39,258 nucleotides of DNA from Oscillospiraceae bacterium (GCA_017938625.1 JAGBBD010000066.1:1-39258), one strand, 5' to 3'; positions 24,433-31,582 are shown, numbered from the stretch's first letter. Notes: generated from the sequence alone by a model not told the origin. Made by a program: numbers and translations.

Positions 24433-24998
24433 AGAAACGACAAAGCGCGCTGGATAGATACCGGGCCAGCGTGAGCAACAACCGGGGCCATGACTTCGAG
24501 GAAGCAATCAAGCAGGCCTGCATTTTGTACGCCAGTCAAGGCCGGGCGAAGGTGGAAAAGACGCCGGAGCCGTTTCGTGTACTGGAAAAGCGGGAGGGCG
24601 GCATTTTTGTGGGCCGCTTCACCGCCCATGCGCAGCCGGACTTTCAAGGCACGCTGGATGGTGGCCGCAGCATCATCTTTGAGGCAAAGTACACCACCAC
24701 GGAGAGCATGAAGCGGGATGTGCTGACCGAAACACAGATGGAGACCTTGGAGGACCACCACCGGAAGGGTGCAATGGCCGGGGTCTGCGTGGGCATCCAG
24801 GACCGTTTCTTTTTCGTGCCCTGGGAGGTATGGCGGGACATGAAAAAATACATGGGCCGCCTGTATGTGACGGCGGAGGACCTGGAAGGCCTGCGGGTAC
24901 GGTTCACCGGCGCGGTCCTGTTTTTGGACTATGTACACAAAGTCGATGGCCGCTGGTTGAGCGGCGAAGAATGTGATATTGACAGATGGAGGAAATGA
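24429..24998 (+). CDS. recU: Holliday-junction resolvase RecU-like nuclease
   Basis: 189 residues with the RecU layout: NNRGHDFEEAI near the N terminus, a K-x-P-E-P-F stretch, then the nuclease core AQPDFQGTLDGGRSIIFEAKY holding the acidic and lysine metal-site residues, and the TQMETLEDHHRKGAMAGV helix. RecU resolves four-way junctions made in replication and recombination. Phage copies are common beside replication genes, as here with the Rep-like and HD proteins. The start is in an ATGA overlap. Confidence 0.87.
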   Translation: MKKRQSALDRYRASVSNNRGHDFEEAIKQACILYASQGRAKVEKTPEPFRVLEKREGGIFVGRFTAHAQPDFQGTLDGGRSIIFEAKYTTTESMKRDVLTETQMETLEDHHRKGAMAGVCVGIQDRFFFVPWEVWRDMKKYMGRLYVTAEDLEGLRVRFTGAVLFLDYVHKVDGRWLSGEECDIDRWRK

Positions 24999-25000
24999 CC

Positions 25001-25243
25001 ATGGCAATCATCAATTTTGTTTTTGCGAACTTTTGGACCTGGCTGGGCGCGCTCATTCTGGTCGCTACGCTGCTGGGCGGCGTGGCTGACATCATCAAGG
25101 CCGCAAAGAAGCCGGAGCGGACCATCCGCGTCACCAGCTACGGCGACAAGACCAGCATCGTGCAGATCGACAACGCCACCCCGGAGGATGTGCGTAGAGC
25201 CGTGAACTGTTTTCACACAACGAAGCCCATGCGCTTTGACTGA
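25001..25243 (+). CDS. Small membrane protein
   Basis: 80 residues: one hydrophobic helix (about 3-28, INFVFANFWTWLGALILVATLL) and a soluble tail (IRVTSYGDKTSIVQIDNATPEDVRRAV). GGAGG (24988-24992) sets the start at 25001, just after the recU stop. Function unknown. Confidence 0.65.
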   Translation: MAIINFVFANFWTWLGALILVATLLGGVADIIKAAKKPERTIRVTSYGDKTSIVQIDNATPEDVRRAVNCFHTTKPMRFD

Positions 25244-25255
25244 AAGGGGTAACGT

Positions 25256-25885
25256 ATGAAGCTGAAAAAAGTAGGGGCGCTGTGTAACAGCGTGAATATT
25301 TACCGACTGCATGACAAGGTAGACAGCACCGGAGAGATCGTGCAGTGGCTCGGGGATGGGAACGCAACCTATCCCCTCCTTGGCTTGCCGTACATGAACG
25401 AGGAAAGTCTGTACCGGATGTTCGACGTGACGGAGAAGAAGCAGGACAAGGCGTATTTTACCCATGAGGCCATGCCCGAGGCGCTGGACGTGGACGACGT
25501 GAGCAAAACGGACCAGGTGGCGGAGGACATGGGCATCACGATCTCCTACGGCGGGACGGTGCTGCTGCCCTTGAGCTATACCGGCGGGATTTTGTATATC
25601 CAGAGCAAATACCTGGGGCCGCTGGAAGATCAGGCGGATTTCTTGCAGCTCTATGTACGCCGGAACGAGAGCGGCGGGCGCTATGTTGTAGCAAAAACGG
25701 GTATGCTGATCGCGGGCGTTATCTATCCGTATAATGCCATGCAGGAAGGTTTTGTATCCCGCTTGGAGGAAGTGGCCGCGATGACGCGCCGGGAGCTGGA
25801 ACGCTGCCGGTCGATCACACCGCCCGTCGAGGAGCCGGACGAGGACCAGACAAGCATTTTGGAGGGCGAAGATGGCGAAACGTAA
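25256..25885 (+). CDS. Phage protein of unknown function
   Basis: 209 residues, soluble and acidic at the C terminus (PPVEEPDEDQTSILEGEDGE). The body has IYRLHDKVDSTGEIVQWLGD, GITISYGGTVLLPLSYTGG and ERCRSI near the end of a long helix. I recognise no family. AAGGGG is its ribosome binding site, and its 3' end overlaps the next mini-gene by 14 nt. Confidence 0.7.
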   Translation: MKLKKVGALCNSVNIYRLHDKVDSTGEIVQWLGDGNATYPLLGLPYMNEESLYRMFDVTEKKQDKAYFTHEAMPEALDVDDVSKTDQVAEDMGITISYGGTVLLPLSYTGGILYIQSKYLGPLEDQADFLQLYVRRNESGGRYVVAKTGMLIAGVIYPYNAMQEGFVSRLEEVAAMTRRELERCRSITPPVEEPDEDQTSILEGEDGET

Positions 25886-26051
25886 ACAGCCTATGCCCAG
25901 TTATTACGGCAAGAACATCGCCCAGCACGCCCAGCGGCGCTTTTTGGCCCGATGGGAGGCGGAACACCCGAAGAAGCGGGACCGTATTTTGCTGGCAGAT
26001 GAATTGGAGACTGCTCCTGACCGGGAACGGGAGGAACAGCCGGAGGAATAA
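25872..26051 (+). CDS. 59-residue highly charged protein
   Basis: Reads MAKRKQPMPSYYGKNIAQHA and continues as one charged helix ending REREEQPEE. GGAGGG lies 6-11 nt upstream, and it overlaps the preceding gene by 14 nt. Basic N half and acidic C half; perhaps a small nucleic-acid-binding or adaptor protein. Function unknown. Confidence 0.6.
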   Translation: MAKRKQPMPSYYGKNIAQHAQRRFLARWEAEHPKKRDRILLADELETAPDREREEQPEE

Positions 26052-26073
26052 GCAAAAGAATTGAGGCTGACAG

Positions 26074-26559
26074 ATGCGCGAAAAAAATGTGAAAGAGATC
26101 ATCCGGTATTACTACGAGATACCCGAGATGATGCGCCTACTCAAGGCGGAACAATGGGAACAGGAAACCTTGTATGACACCCTGAAAGGAACCGACAGCG
26201 ACGGTATGCCGGGCGGCGGAGGACCGGGAAAACCGGTAGAGGCCGCTGTGATACGGCTGGAAACCATGGGCGTCTATGAGAGGCTGCAAGAGATACACGT
26301 GCGGCTGCTGGTTTTGGAGGGCGACGCCGCTGCTGTGCGGGGCTGCTTGGACGAGCTTTCGGGTAAGTACAAGAGCATCTTGCAAATGAGGCACAAATGT
26401 CATCACAGTTGGGCCGGTATTTCTGTACGTATGGGAGCGCCCGACAGCACTGTGAGGAGCTGGCACGACAAAGCGGTGGTTTGCCTGGGGGAAGCCCTGG
26501 ACGAGGTGCCTATGGTAGAGGAACTTTTGGGCCGTGCTTCGCGCGCGCGTACATATTAA
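26074..26559 (+). CDS. Sigma-70 region 4-like phage transcription regulator
   Basis: 161 residues, helical. The C-terminal part (SGKYKSILQMRHKCHHSWAG then ISVRMGAPDSTVRSWHDKAV) is a helix-turn-helix of the sigma region 4 / ArpU-RinA type found in regulators at the end of early phage operons that switch on late genes. It is the last rightward gene before the leftward operon, 6.6 kb ahead of the packaging genes. The late promoters it would act on are not visible. Confidence 0.68.
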   Translation: MREKNVKEIIRYYYEIPEMMRLLKAEQWEQETLYDTLKGTDSDGMPGGGGPGKPVEAAVIRLETMGVYERLQEIHVRLLVLEGDAAAVRGCLDELSGKYKSILQMRHKCHHSWAGISVRMGAPDSTVRSWHDKAVVCLGEALDEVPMVEELLGRASRARTY

Positions 26560-26744
26560 GCGGCGAAGAAAAATTGTGCCGCCGGAGGCCGTGTCCCGCC
26601 TGCTGCAAGGCGTTGAAGGCTGCCGGTCGGTTTGGTGCTGATCTCTTTCTATATCAAGTGTTTTTCTGTCAGTGAATATGCGCGCGCAAAAGCTGTTTCC
26701 GGCGGGAACGAATAGCGCGGAGAAAAACAATTTGCGAATAGCGC

Positions 26745-26786
26745 AAAAATACCCCGGCGGGCCGTTGATCGCGGCTTGCCGGGGTA
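26745..26786. terminator. Terminator between converging prophage operons
   Basis: TACCCCGGC (26750-26758) pairs with GCCGGGGTA (26778-26786); on the minus strand the stem runs into ATTTTTG, so it chiefly ends the leftward operon. Bases 26560-26744 hold no gene that I can support, only a repeated CGAATAGCGC (two copies). Confidence 0.85.
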
Positions 26787-26810
26787 CGTTCGTTTTGTGG
26801 CGGTTTTTTG

Positions 26811-27020
26811 TTAGTCGGGGGTGTTGATCTCAAGGGGCTGGCCTTCGCGGGTCATGCGCTCAATGCAGGCTTGTAGGACGTAGGCCTGTACACTTTGCCC
26901 GGCGGCGGCTGCTGCTGCCCGGATGGCCGCGCCAACGGGCTTCATGGGGCGGGCGCTGATGCGGTCGCACTTGGCGTTGTATTTGTCGTTGCCACGGCGC
27001 TTGTATTCGGGAATTGCCAT
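26811..27020 (-). CDS. Small ribbon-helix-helix-like protein
   Basis: 69 residues. The pattern YNAKCDRISARPMKPVGAAI, then an alanine-rich helix and SVQAYVLQACIERM, looks like a ribbon-helix-helix (Arc/MetJ-type) DNA-binding fold and resembles small RHH proteins of Firmicutes mobile elements. GAGGAGG precedes the ATG. It is the last gene of the leftward operon; its dyad could in principle recognise the palindromic operators found at that operon's promoters, which is speculation. Confidence 0.65.
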   Translation of the reverse strand: MAIPEYKRRGNDKYNAKCDRISARPMKPVGAAIRAAAAAAGQSVQAYVLQACIERMTREGQPLEINTPD

Positions 27021-27023
27021 GGG

Positions 27024-27284
27024 TCACTCCTCCTCTGTTTTGTGGTCCGTCAGGTCGATCATTGTGATCTCTGGCGGCGGCGGGACCATTTTGTGATACA
27101 CGCCGTTTTCGTAATGCTCGTCGGTCACGCCGTCGTACCAGGTAATATCCCCGTGGCGGAGCTGTGCGGCCTCCATGCGCTGCCGGGCCTGATCTTCTGT
27201 GAAACCGTCGAAAATGTGGCGCGTGCCGTCGGCGAACTGGGCCACCAGACGGAACGCGGGAAAGACTTCTTGTGTTTTGTCCAT
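27024..27284 (-). CDS. Hypothetical protein with its own operator-controlled promoter
   Basis: 86 residues, soluble, opening MDKTQEVFPAFRLVAQFADG and ending in a proline run (MVPPPPEI) and acidic tail. No family recognised. Its start is preceded by CACAAAACGGAGG, and 22 nt upstream of the ATG is the -10 box of an internal promoter whose spacer is a palindromic operator. Three nt separate it from the RHH gene downstream. Confidence 0.65.
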   Translation of the reverse strand: MDKTQEVFPAFRLVAQFADGTRHIFDGFTEDQARQRMEAAQLRHGDITWYDGVTDEHYENGVYHKMVPPPPEITMIDLTDHKTEEE

Positions 27285-27305
27285 AGAGCATCCTCCGTTT
27301 TGTGT

Positions 27306-27334
27306 AGTATAACACGATGCCGTGTTGTTGTCTA
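27306..27334 (-). promoter_or_regulatory. Internal promoter of the leftward operon with operator in the spacer
   Basis: Minus-strand TAGACA (27334-27329), 17 nt, TATACT (27311-27306). The spacer contains ACACGATGCCGTGT (27312-27325), the same operator as at the operon's first promoter. Confidence 0.75.
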
Positions 27335-27348
27335 TGGGTTATTTTGGG

Positions 27349-27585
27349 TTAGCGTGGCTGGTAAACAGTGGCCGGGCGGGGTGCAGCCACGGCCTCCTTG
27401 CGGGTTTTGTAGATGGTCTGGCCGACCTCGGCGGCGGGATAATAGCGCTTGTAGTCGCACAGCTTGGCGTTCTTTTTGGTGGCGACGGAGAACCAGTCGC
27501 CGTGCCAGCTATCCAAATACCAGCGCTGCACGGTTCCGTCGCGCTCTTTTGTGTACAGGGGCGTGCCAATGGGAGCGATGAACAT
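27349..27585 (-). CDS. Small hypothetical protein
   Basis: 78 residues opening MFIAPIGTPLYTKERDGTVQ; aromatic and basic (WYLDSWHGDWF, CDYKRYY), likely a small beta-rich domain. The start is ATG 27585, 8 nt after GGAGG of the motif CACAAAACGGAGG; an earlier GTG would use that site itself. No family recognised. Confidence 0.6.
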   Translation of the reverse strand: MFIAPIGTPLYTKERDGTVQRWYLDSWHGDWFSVATKKNAKLCDYKRYYPAAEVGQTIYKTRKEAVAAPRPATVYQPR

Positions 27586-27607
27586 AGTTTGCACCTCCGT
27601 TTTGTGG

Positions 27608-27973
27608 TCAATGGGTGGGGCACTGAAACAGGACGTTCAGCGCGTGCTTTTTGGCAAGGCGGTTGATGCGGTCGGCGTTGGTGTTGCCCAGGGCGAACAC
27701 GGCGATAAAATTGACGTGGCAATCGTCCTCGGTAAAGATGGGCTTGCAGTCCACACCCAGCATCCGCAGGTGGGTCACGACGTTGGACATGGTCATAACC
27801 TCGTCCAGCGCGTCCAGGTAGCACTCTTTGTACAGGTCTGCGCCGTAGTGATCGCGGACAGCATCGAGCTTTTCCGTGTCGAACAGCTCAACAAAGGGTT
27901 CGTATTTGTGCGGGGCGTCCAGATGGGCCTTGATGATCTCGTTTCGGCAGGGCCAGTAACCGGCAGACTTCAT
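27608..27973 (-). CDS. Hypothetical protein
   Basis: 121 residues, soluble, with a helical middle (DAVRDHYGADLYKECYLDAL) and a strand-rich end (CHVNFIAVFALGNTNADRINRLA). Ribosome binding site AAAGGAC. No family recognised. The first of the repeated leader sequences lies directly upstream. Confidence 0.62.
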   Translation of the reverse strand: MKSAGYWPCRNEIIKAHLDAPHKYEPFVELFDTEKLDAVRDHYGADLYKECYLDALDEVMTMSNVVTHLRMLGVDCKPIFTEDDCHVNFIAVFALGNTNADRINRLAKKHALNVLFQCPTH

Positions 27974-28020
27974 TTTGTGTCCTTTCTGCCCTTTACCCTG
28001 GGCGGCGGGTTTTGTATGGG

Positions 28021-28062
28021 GTGCCGTCGCTTTGTCCGGTGCGGCGGCTCCAAGGTATCCGG
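28021..28062 (-). repeat. Intercistronic leader repeat, copy 1 (divergent)
   Basis: On the minus strand CGGATACCTT, then CGCACCGGACAAAGCGAC. It sits between the stop at 28068 and the start at 27973, the shortest and least similar to copies 2 and 3 in its flanks. Confidence 0.75.
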
Positions 28063-28067
28063 TTTTG

Positions 28068-29051
28068 TCAATTCAGGTTCAGGGCGCGGCGGGCGGCGCT
28101 TTCTGCGTTTTGGGTGAGCTGGCGCTGCCATGCGTTGTAGCGGGGAGACCAGCGGAAACCGTTGCTTTTCAGGGCGGCGCGGGTCTCCTCGTCGGGCTTC
28201 TCGTCAAAGAGGATTTGGAGGCGGTCGGCTTCCAGGTTGCGGACGATCTCGCCGCCGTCGAACTTTGTGCTTTCGGCGGGCTGGGCCTGCTGGGTCTGGC
28301 GCTGGTCCAGCTCGGCCAGGCGGGCCTCCACGCGCTTGATCTTGCCGCGCAGGCTGGTCAACTCATAGTCGGGCATGGGCTTTTGTGCCCAGCTATAAGA
28401 GCTGCTGATACTCTCGTTCATTTTGGCGGCGGTCGCGTCGGACAGCTCCGGGAAGCCCTTCATGGTTTTGTGTTTGCGATAGTAGGCGTTCATGGCCTTG
28501 CCGGTGTCCAGCTTGGATTGCAGGTTTTGGAGCTGATCTTGCAGCATCTCCCGGGCGTGAGGGTCGGCCAGATCGACCGCGCCGGTGCCCACGCTGCGGA
28601 TTTTGTCAAGGATGCTCTGGATGTCGTTGTATTCGTGCATGAGGGTGTCGCGGCGGGAGTTCTGCTTCTCCTTTTTGCGTACAGGGAAATTGGAGCCGCC
28701 GGAAACAAGGATTGAGGGGCAAGAGGCCTCGTTTCTGTAATAGTCGTTGTAGTAGGCGGCAAGGCGGCGGGCGTAGCGGTCCAGAAGGGCATCCAGTTTG
28801 TCGTGATAGAAGGGGCTGACGGCCTTTTTCTGGCGCTCCACCAGCTCGGCGGCCTGGTCCACGGCGGCCCGGTATTCTGCCGTTGCGCTGCCGGGCTTGT
28901 AGTCCCGCATAGAGTTCATGTCATTAGCTCGGCGGGCGGTCTCCTCGTTGATCTCGTAGTAGGTTTTTGTGGTCGGGGCCTGCTGGGTTTTGGTCTCCTC
29001 GGCGGCGGGTTCCTCCGCTGCTTGGTCGATCATGTTGATTTGTTCGTACAT
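28068..29051 (-). CDS. Large helical protein with a C-terminal GFRWS module
   Basis: 327 residues, largely helical (YRAAVDQAAELVERQKKAV; QDQLQNLQSKLDTGKAMNAY), with a C-terminal piece DEETRAALKSNGFRWSPRYN then AWQRQLT. That last module occurs at the end of antirestriction/ArdC-like and related mobile-element proteins in Firmicutes. The N-terminal 40 residues are low-complexity and acidic. GGAGG 7-11 nt upstream. Role unknown; a counter-defence or replication-associated function is inference from the company it keeps. Confidence 0.7.
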   Translation of the reverse strand: MYEQINMIDQAAEEPAAEETKTQQAPTTKTYYEINEETARRANDMNSMRDYKPGSATAEYRAAVDQAAELVERQKKAVSPFYHDKLDALLDRYARRLAAYYNDYYRNEASCPSILVSGGSNFPVRKKEKQNSRRDTLMHEYNDIQSILDKIRSVGTGAVDLADPHAREMLQDQLQNLQSKLDTGKAMNAYYRKHKTMKGFPELSDATAAKMNESISSSYSWAQKPMPDYELTSLRGKIKRVEARLAELDQRQTQQAQPAESTKFDGGEIVRNLEADRLQILFDEKPDEETRAALKSNGFRWSPRYNAWQRQLTQNAESAARRALNLN

Positions 29052-29072
29052 GGTGCGTTCCTCCTTTTTGGG

Positions 29073-29135
29073 TTTTGTGGCCGGTGGCCTGGGGTCGGGT
29101 CGCTTTGTCCGGTGCGGCCCGCGAAGGTATCCGGG
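29073..29135 (-). repeat. Intercistronic leader repeat, copy 2
   Basis: 63 nt that match copy 3 at 62 positions. Minus strand contains GGATACCTTCGCGGGCCGCA, CCGGACAAAGCGACCC and CCACCGGCCACAAAA. GGCCG and CGGCC within it can pair. It lies between a stop (29142) and a start (29051). Confidence 0.9.
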
Positions 29136-29141
29136 CGGGGG

Positions 29142-29714
29142 TCAATCCATCTGGCAATATGTGAGGGCGTCATATCCCATCTCCCGCAGTGCTTTTGTCA
29201 TAGCCTCGGCGGCGGTCTCGACTTTGCAGGCCTGGCCGGGAATGGGGAAGCATATCACAAAGCGATTGAAGCAGCTCCACTTGAAGCAGCCGCCGCCCGC
29301 CTCCTTGCAAGCCTGTTCGACTTTGGCGGCGTTCCATCTTGTGAGGCGGAGCGCGGGCGCGTCCATGTTGCAAGTGCCGGTGTCCTCCACCTGGGCGGCG
29401 GCCTCCTGGCCGATTTTGTAAACGGCGCGGAGATCGTCGCGGAGCTGGGCATATTTGCCGGTCAGGGGTTTTGTATCCGGTTTTGTGGCCGGGGTTACAT
29501 AGCGGTCATAAAGCCGATTGTAGGCGCTGCGGGCCTCGTCCAGGCTGTAAGCGTCGATCATGGCAAGCTCCCCGCCGCCGGTGCGAAGGGCGGCAACCTC
29601 GAAGCGGTCCGGGGCGATCTCGGCGGCGTCAATGATGATGTGAACGCCGTTTTTGTCGGGGCCTGCATAGTGCAGATCGGCGGTGTTTTGGTGGGCGCGT
29701 TCGTATGCTGTCAT
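29142..29714 (-). CDS. Hypothetical protein
   Basis: 190 residues. N-terminal strand-rich part (GVHIIIDAAEIAPDRFEVAAL), central helices, and a C-terminal region with GGGCFKWSCFNRFVICFPIPG and four cysteines. It ends KALREMGYDALTYCQMD. GGAGG is 8 nt before ATG. No domain recognised; it resembles proteins found in operons of Firmicutes conjugative and phage elements. Confidence 0.65.
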   Translation of the reverse strand: MTAYERAHQNTADLHYAGPDKNGVHIIIDAAEIAPDRFEVAALRTGGGELAMIDAYSLDEARSAYNRLYDRYVTPATKPDTKPLTGKYAQLRDDLRAVYKIGQEAAAQVEDTGTCNMDAPALRLTRWNAAKVEQACKEAGGGCFKWSCFNRFVICFPIPGQACKVETAAEAMTKALREMGYDALTYCQMD

Positions 29715-29735
29715 GGTGTTCTACCTCCTGTTTTG

Positions 29736-29942
29736 TTAAATAACTGCGTCGTCAGCGGTGACAATGCAAACGCCGCGTTTCCCGCTGATGTATTCGTTAC
29801 CGCCCTCGTCGGAGTAGTGCTTGCAACCGCTGTGCTTCTTTTTGCCGGTGAAATCGTCGCGGGTGTATTCCCATTCCGGGCGGCGGGTCAGCTTGCCGAC
29901 GATCTCAAAACCGACGCTTTTTGCATACTCTCGAATGGTCAT
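29736..29942 (-). CDS. Small conserved hypothetical protein
   Basis: 68 residues opening MTIREYAKSVGFEIVGKLTR, then a WEYTRDDFTGKKKHSGCKHY segment and a strand-rich end. A helix-turn-strand mini-domain of unknown role. Start preceded by CACAAAACGGAGG. Copy 3 of the leader repeat is directly upstream. Confidence 0.62.
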   Translation of the reverse strand: MTIREYAKSVGFEIVGKLTRRPEWEYTRDDFTGKKKHSGCKHYSDEGGNEYISGKRGVCIVTADDAVI

Positions 29943-29965
29943 CTTGTATAACCTCCGTTTTGTGT

Positions 29966-30028
29966 TTTTGTGGCCGGTGGCCTGGGGTCGGGTCGCTTTG
30001 TCCGGTGCGGCCCGCGAAGGTGTCCGGG
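29966..30028 (-). repeat. Intercistronic leader repeat, copy 3
   Basis: Differs from copy 2 at a single base over 63 nt (GGACACC in place of GGATACC on the minus strand). It lies between the stop at 30036 and the start at 29942. Confidence 0.9.
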
Positions 30029-30035
30029 GTCCGTA

Positions 30036-30953
30036 TCAGGCGACGCGGACATAGAACGCGGATTTTTTGTTGCTCCATTTTGCGCCTGCTGCCTTGATGG
30101 CGTCGGCGTGCTTCTCGGTCTCACCGGCCAGCCATACCACCGGCGCGGCGGTCTGTGCGCCCTTGATGGTAGCGGTGACGCCTTCCAGGCCTGCGAAGCG
30201 GGCCGCGATCAGCTCGGCGGCGGTTTTGGGTTCGGGCTTCTCGTTGACGGGTTCGGCCTGGGGAGCGCTGCGCAGGGCTTCCAGCTCGGCGGCCTGCTGG
30301 GCGATCTGTGCCCGGAGTGCTTCGATCTCGTCTTGTGCCTGGGCGATCTCGGCCCGGGCGGCGGTCAGCTTGTCGCGGAGCTTGTCGGCCTCGGCGGCGG
30401 TTTTGGTTTTGTCGGCCTGGGTGAAATAGGCCTTGACGGCCTCGGCGGGTTTGGTCTCGGGGCGGATGGGCATGACCATGGCGAACGGCTCACCGTCCAT
30501 ATAAGCCACAGCGCCGGAGGTGGCACCGGCGGCGCGGAAGGTAGCGCCGGGATGCAGGGCGGAAATATACTTGCAGTTGTAGAAGGCTGCAAAATCCTTG
30601 TCGGCGCTGTAATAGCTCCATGCAAGGGCCTTTTCCGTGTCCAGGTTCAGCGGGCAGCGGGTCAGCGTTCCGCCGGTCTCGGCGGCCTTGGTGGCGTCGG
30701 TGAAGATTTTCACGGCGTCGAACGTGGCCCCGTCCTGCTTCTCGCCGTTGGTGATCGTCCAGTTGCCAGGCTCGCAGCAGGTGACGGGCTGCGCGGCTGC
30801 GGCGTATTCTGCGCCGGTCATCTTGTACAGAACGTAGCCGGTACAGATGTAAATTGTGCCGTCGTCGGCGGTGCGGCAGATGATCTTGTCGGAGCCTTTC
30901 AGGGCCTTTGTTGCGTCGGGGGTGTAGTTGCCCATAACCTTGATTTTTTTCAT
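30036..30953 (-). CDS. Hypothetical protein with coiled coil and C-terminal GAKWS module
   Basis: 305 residues. Residues 1-170 form a globular part (DKIICRTADDGTIYICTGYV; WSYYSADKDFAAFYNCKYIS); 190-235 a coiled coil (KLRDKLTAARAEIAQAQDEI); the C-terminal 60 end with KHADAIKAAGAKWSNKKSAF, resembling the last module of the 28068-29051 protein. GGAGG lies 9 nt upstream. I cannot name the family; similar proteins occur in Firmicutes mobile elements. Confidence 0.67.
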   Translation of the reverse strand: MKKIKVMGNYTPDATKALKGSDKIICRTADDGTIYICTGYVLYKMTGAEYAAAAQPVTCCEPGNWTITNGEKQDGATFDAVKIFTDATKAAETGGTLTRCPLNLDTEKALAWSYYSADKDFAAFYNCKYISALHPGATFRAAGATSGAVAYMDGEPFAMVMPIRPETKPAEAVKAYFTQADKTKTAAEADKLRDKLTAARAEIAQAQDEIEALRAQIAQQAAELEALRSAPQAEPVNEKPEPKTAAELIAARFAGLEGVTATIKGAQTAAPVVWLAGETEKHADAIKAAGAKWSNKKSAFYVRVA

Positions 30954-30973
30954 GTCGTTTGACCTCCAAAAAG

Positions 30974-31051
30974 TTTTTGTTTGGCCCTGTCGGGCTGGGG
31001 CTGGGTTGCTTTGTGCGGTGCAGCCCTGCTAAAGTATCCGCTTGCCGGGGT
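30974..31051 (-). repeat. Intercistronic leader repeat, copy 4 (divergent)
   Basis: Minus strand GGATACTTTAGCAGGGCTGC, CACAAAGCAACCCAGCCCC, then CAAACAAAAA before GGAGG. GGGCTG replaces GGGCCG and CAGCCC replaces the CGGCC partner, a possible compensatory change. Confidence 0.75.
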
Positions 31052-31465
31052 TCAGCGCTTGGACTTTTCGACCTGTAAGGCGTTGAAAAGGTGAGCTTTT
31101 GCCATGTAAAAATGCGGGTCGCTCTCGGGGGCATCTTCACCGGCAGCGGCGGCAGCTTCTCGGGTGGCCTTGCCGGGCTTGTCGGTGTACTTCCAGAGAT
31201 TGCACACAAGCGCGGCGTGCTGGCCCTTCTTCACGCTGAACCCCATGCGCTTCCACTCTGCGAAGGTGTGGAAAGTTTCGGCGGCCAGCATGGCGTTAAA
31301 ATAATCGTCGGCGTTGGCGTCGCTTCCCTCGGGGATGGTGATTGTTACGCTCGCCCGGCGGGCGGTGATCTTCTCGGCGGGGTAGATTGCACTGACCAGC
31401 TCGGCAAGCTGGGCGGGAGTGAAGGAGCTGCGGACGGTCTCGAAAATGATTTCGTTGTTAGTCAT
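31052..31465 (-). CDS. ArdC N-terminal-like protein, first gene of the leftward operon
   Basis: 137 residues. The stretch TFAEWKRMGFSVKKGQHAAL then VCNLWKY is like the ssDNA-binding domain of ArdC-type antirestriction proteins (W..LGf.VrKGekg...v..w), without the metallopeptidase part. The start is ATG 31465 with AAAGGA upstream; a frame open further upstream merely crosses the operators. It is the first gene behind the operator-controlled promoter at 31541-31570. An antirestriction role is inference. Confidence 0.62.
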   Translation of the reverse strand: MTNNEIIFETVRSSFTPAQLAELVSAIYPAEKITARRASVTITIPEGSDANADDYFNAMLAAETFHTFAEWKRMGFSVKKGQHAALVCNLWKYTDKPGKATREAAAAAGEDAPESDPHFYMAKAHLFNALQVEKSKR

Positions 31466-31510
31466 GGCGTTTTTCCTTTCCGGCCTTGTCGGCCTGTCCT
31501 GTTGTCGTTG

Positions 31511-31524
31511 ACACGGTGCCGTGT
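31511..31524. promoter_or_regulatory. Operator, downstream site
   Basis: ACACGGTGCCGTGT, two 6-bp arms around TG, about 10 nt downstream of the predicted start of leftward transcription. Confidence 0.75.
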
Positions 31525-31540
31525 CGCTTGCTGTGCCCAA

Positions 31541-31570
31541 ACTGTAACACGGTGCCGTGTCGTTTGTCAA
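31541..31570 (-). promoter_or_regulatory. Main promoter of the leftward operon with operator in the spacer
   Basis: Minus-strand TTGACA (31570-31565), 18 nt, TACAGT (31546-31541). The spacer is filled by ACACGGTGCCGTGT (31547-31560), identical to the downstream site 36 bp away. Confidence 0.78.
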
Positions 31571-31582
31571 GCACTTTTTTTC

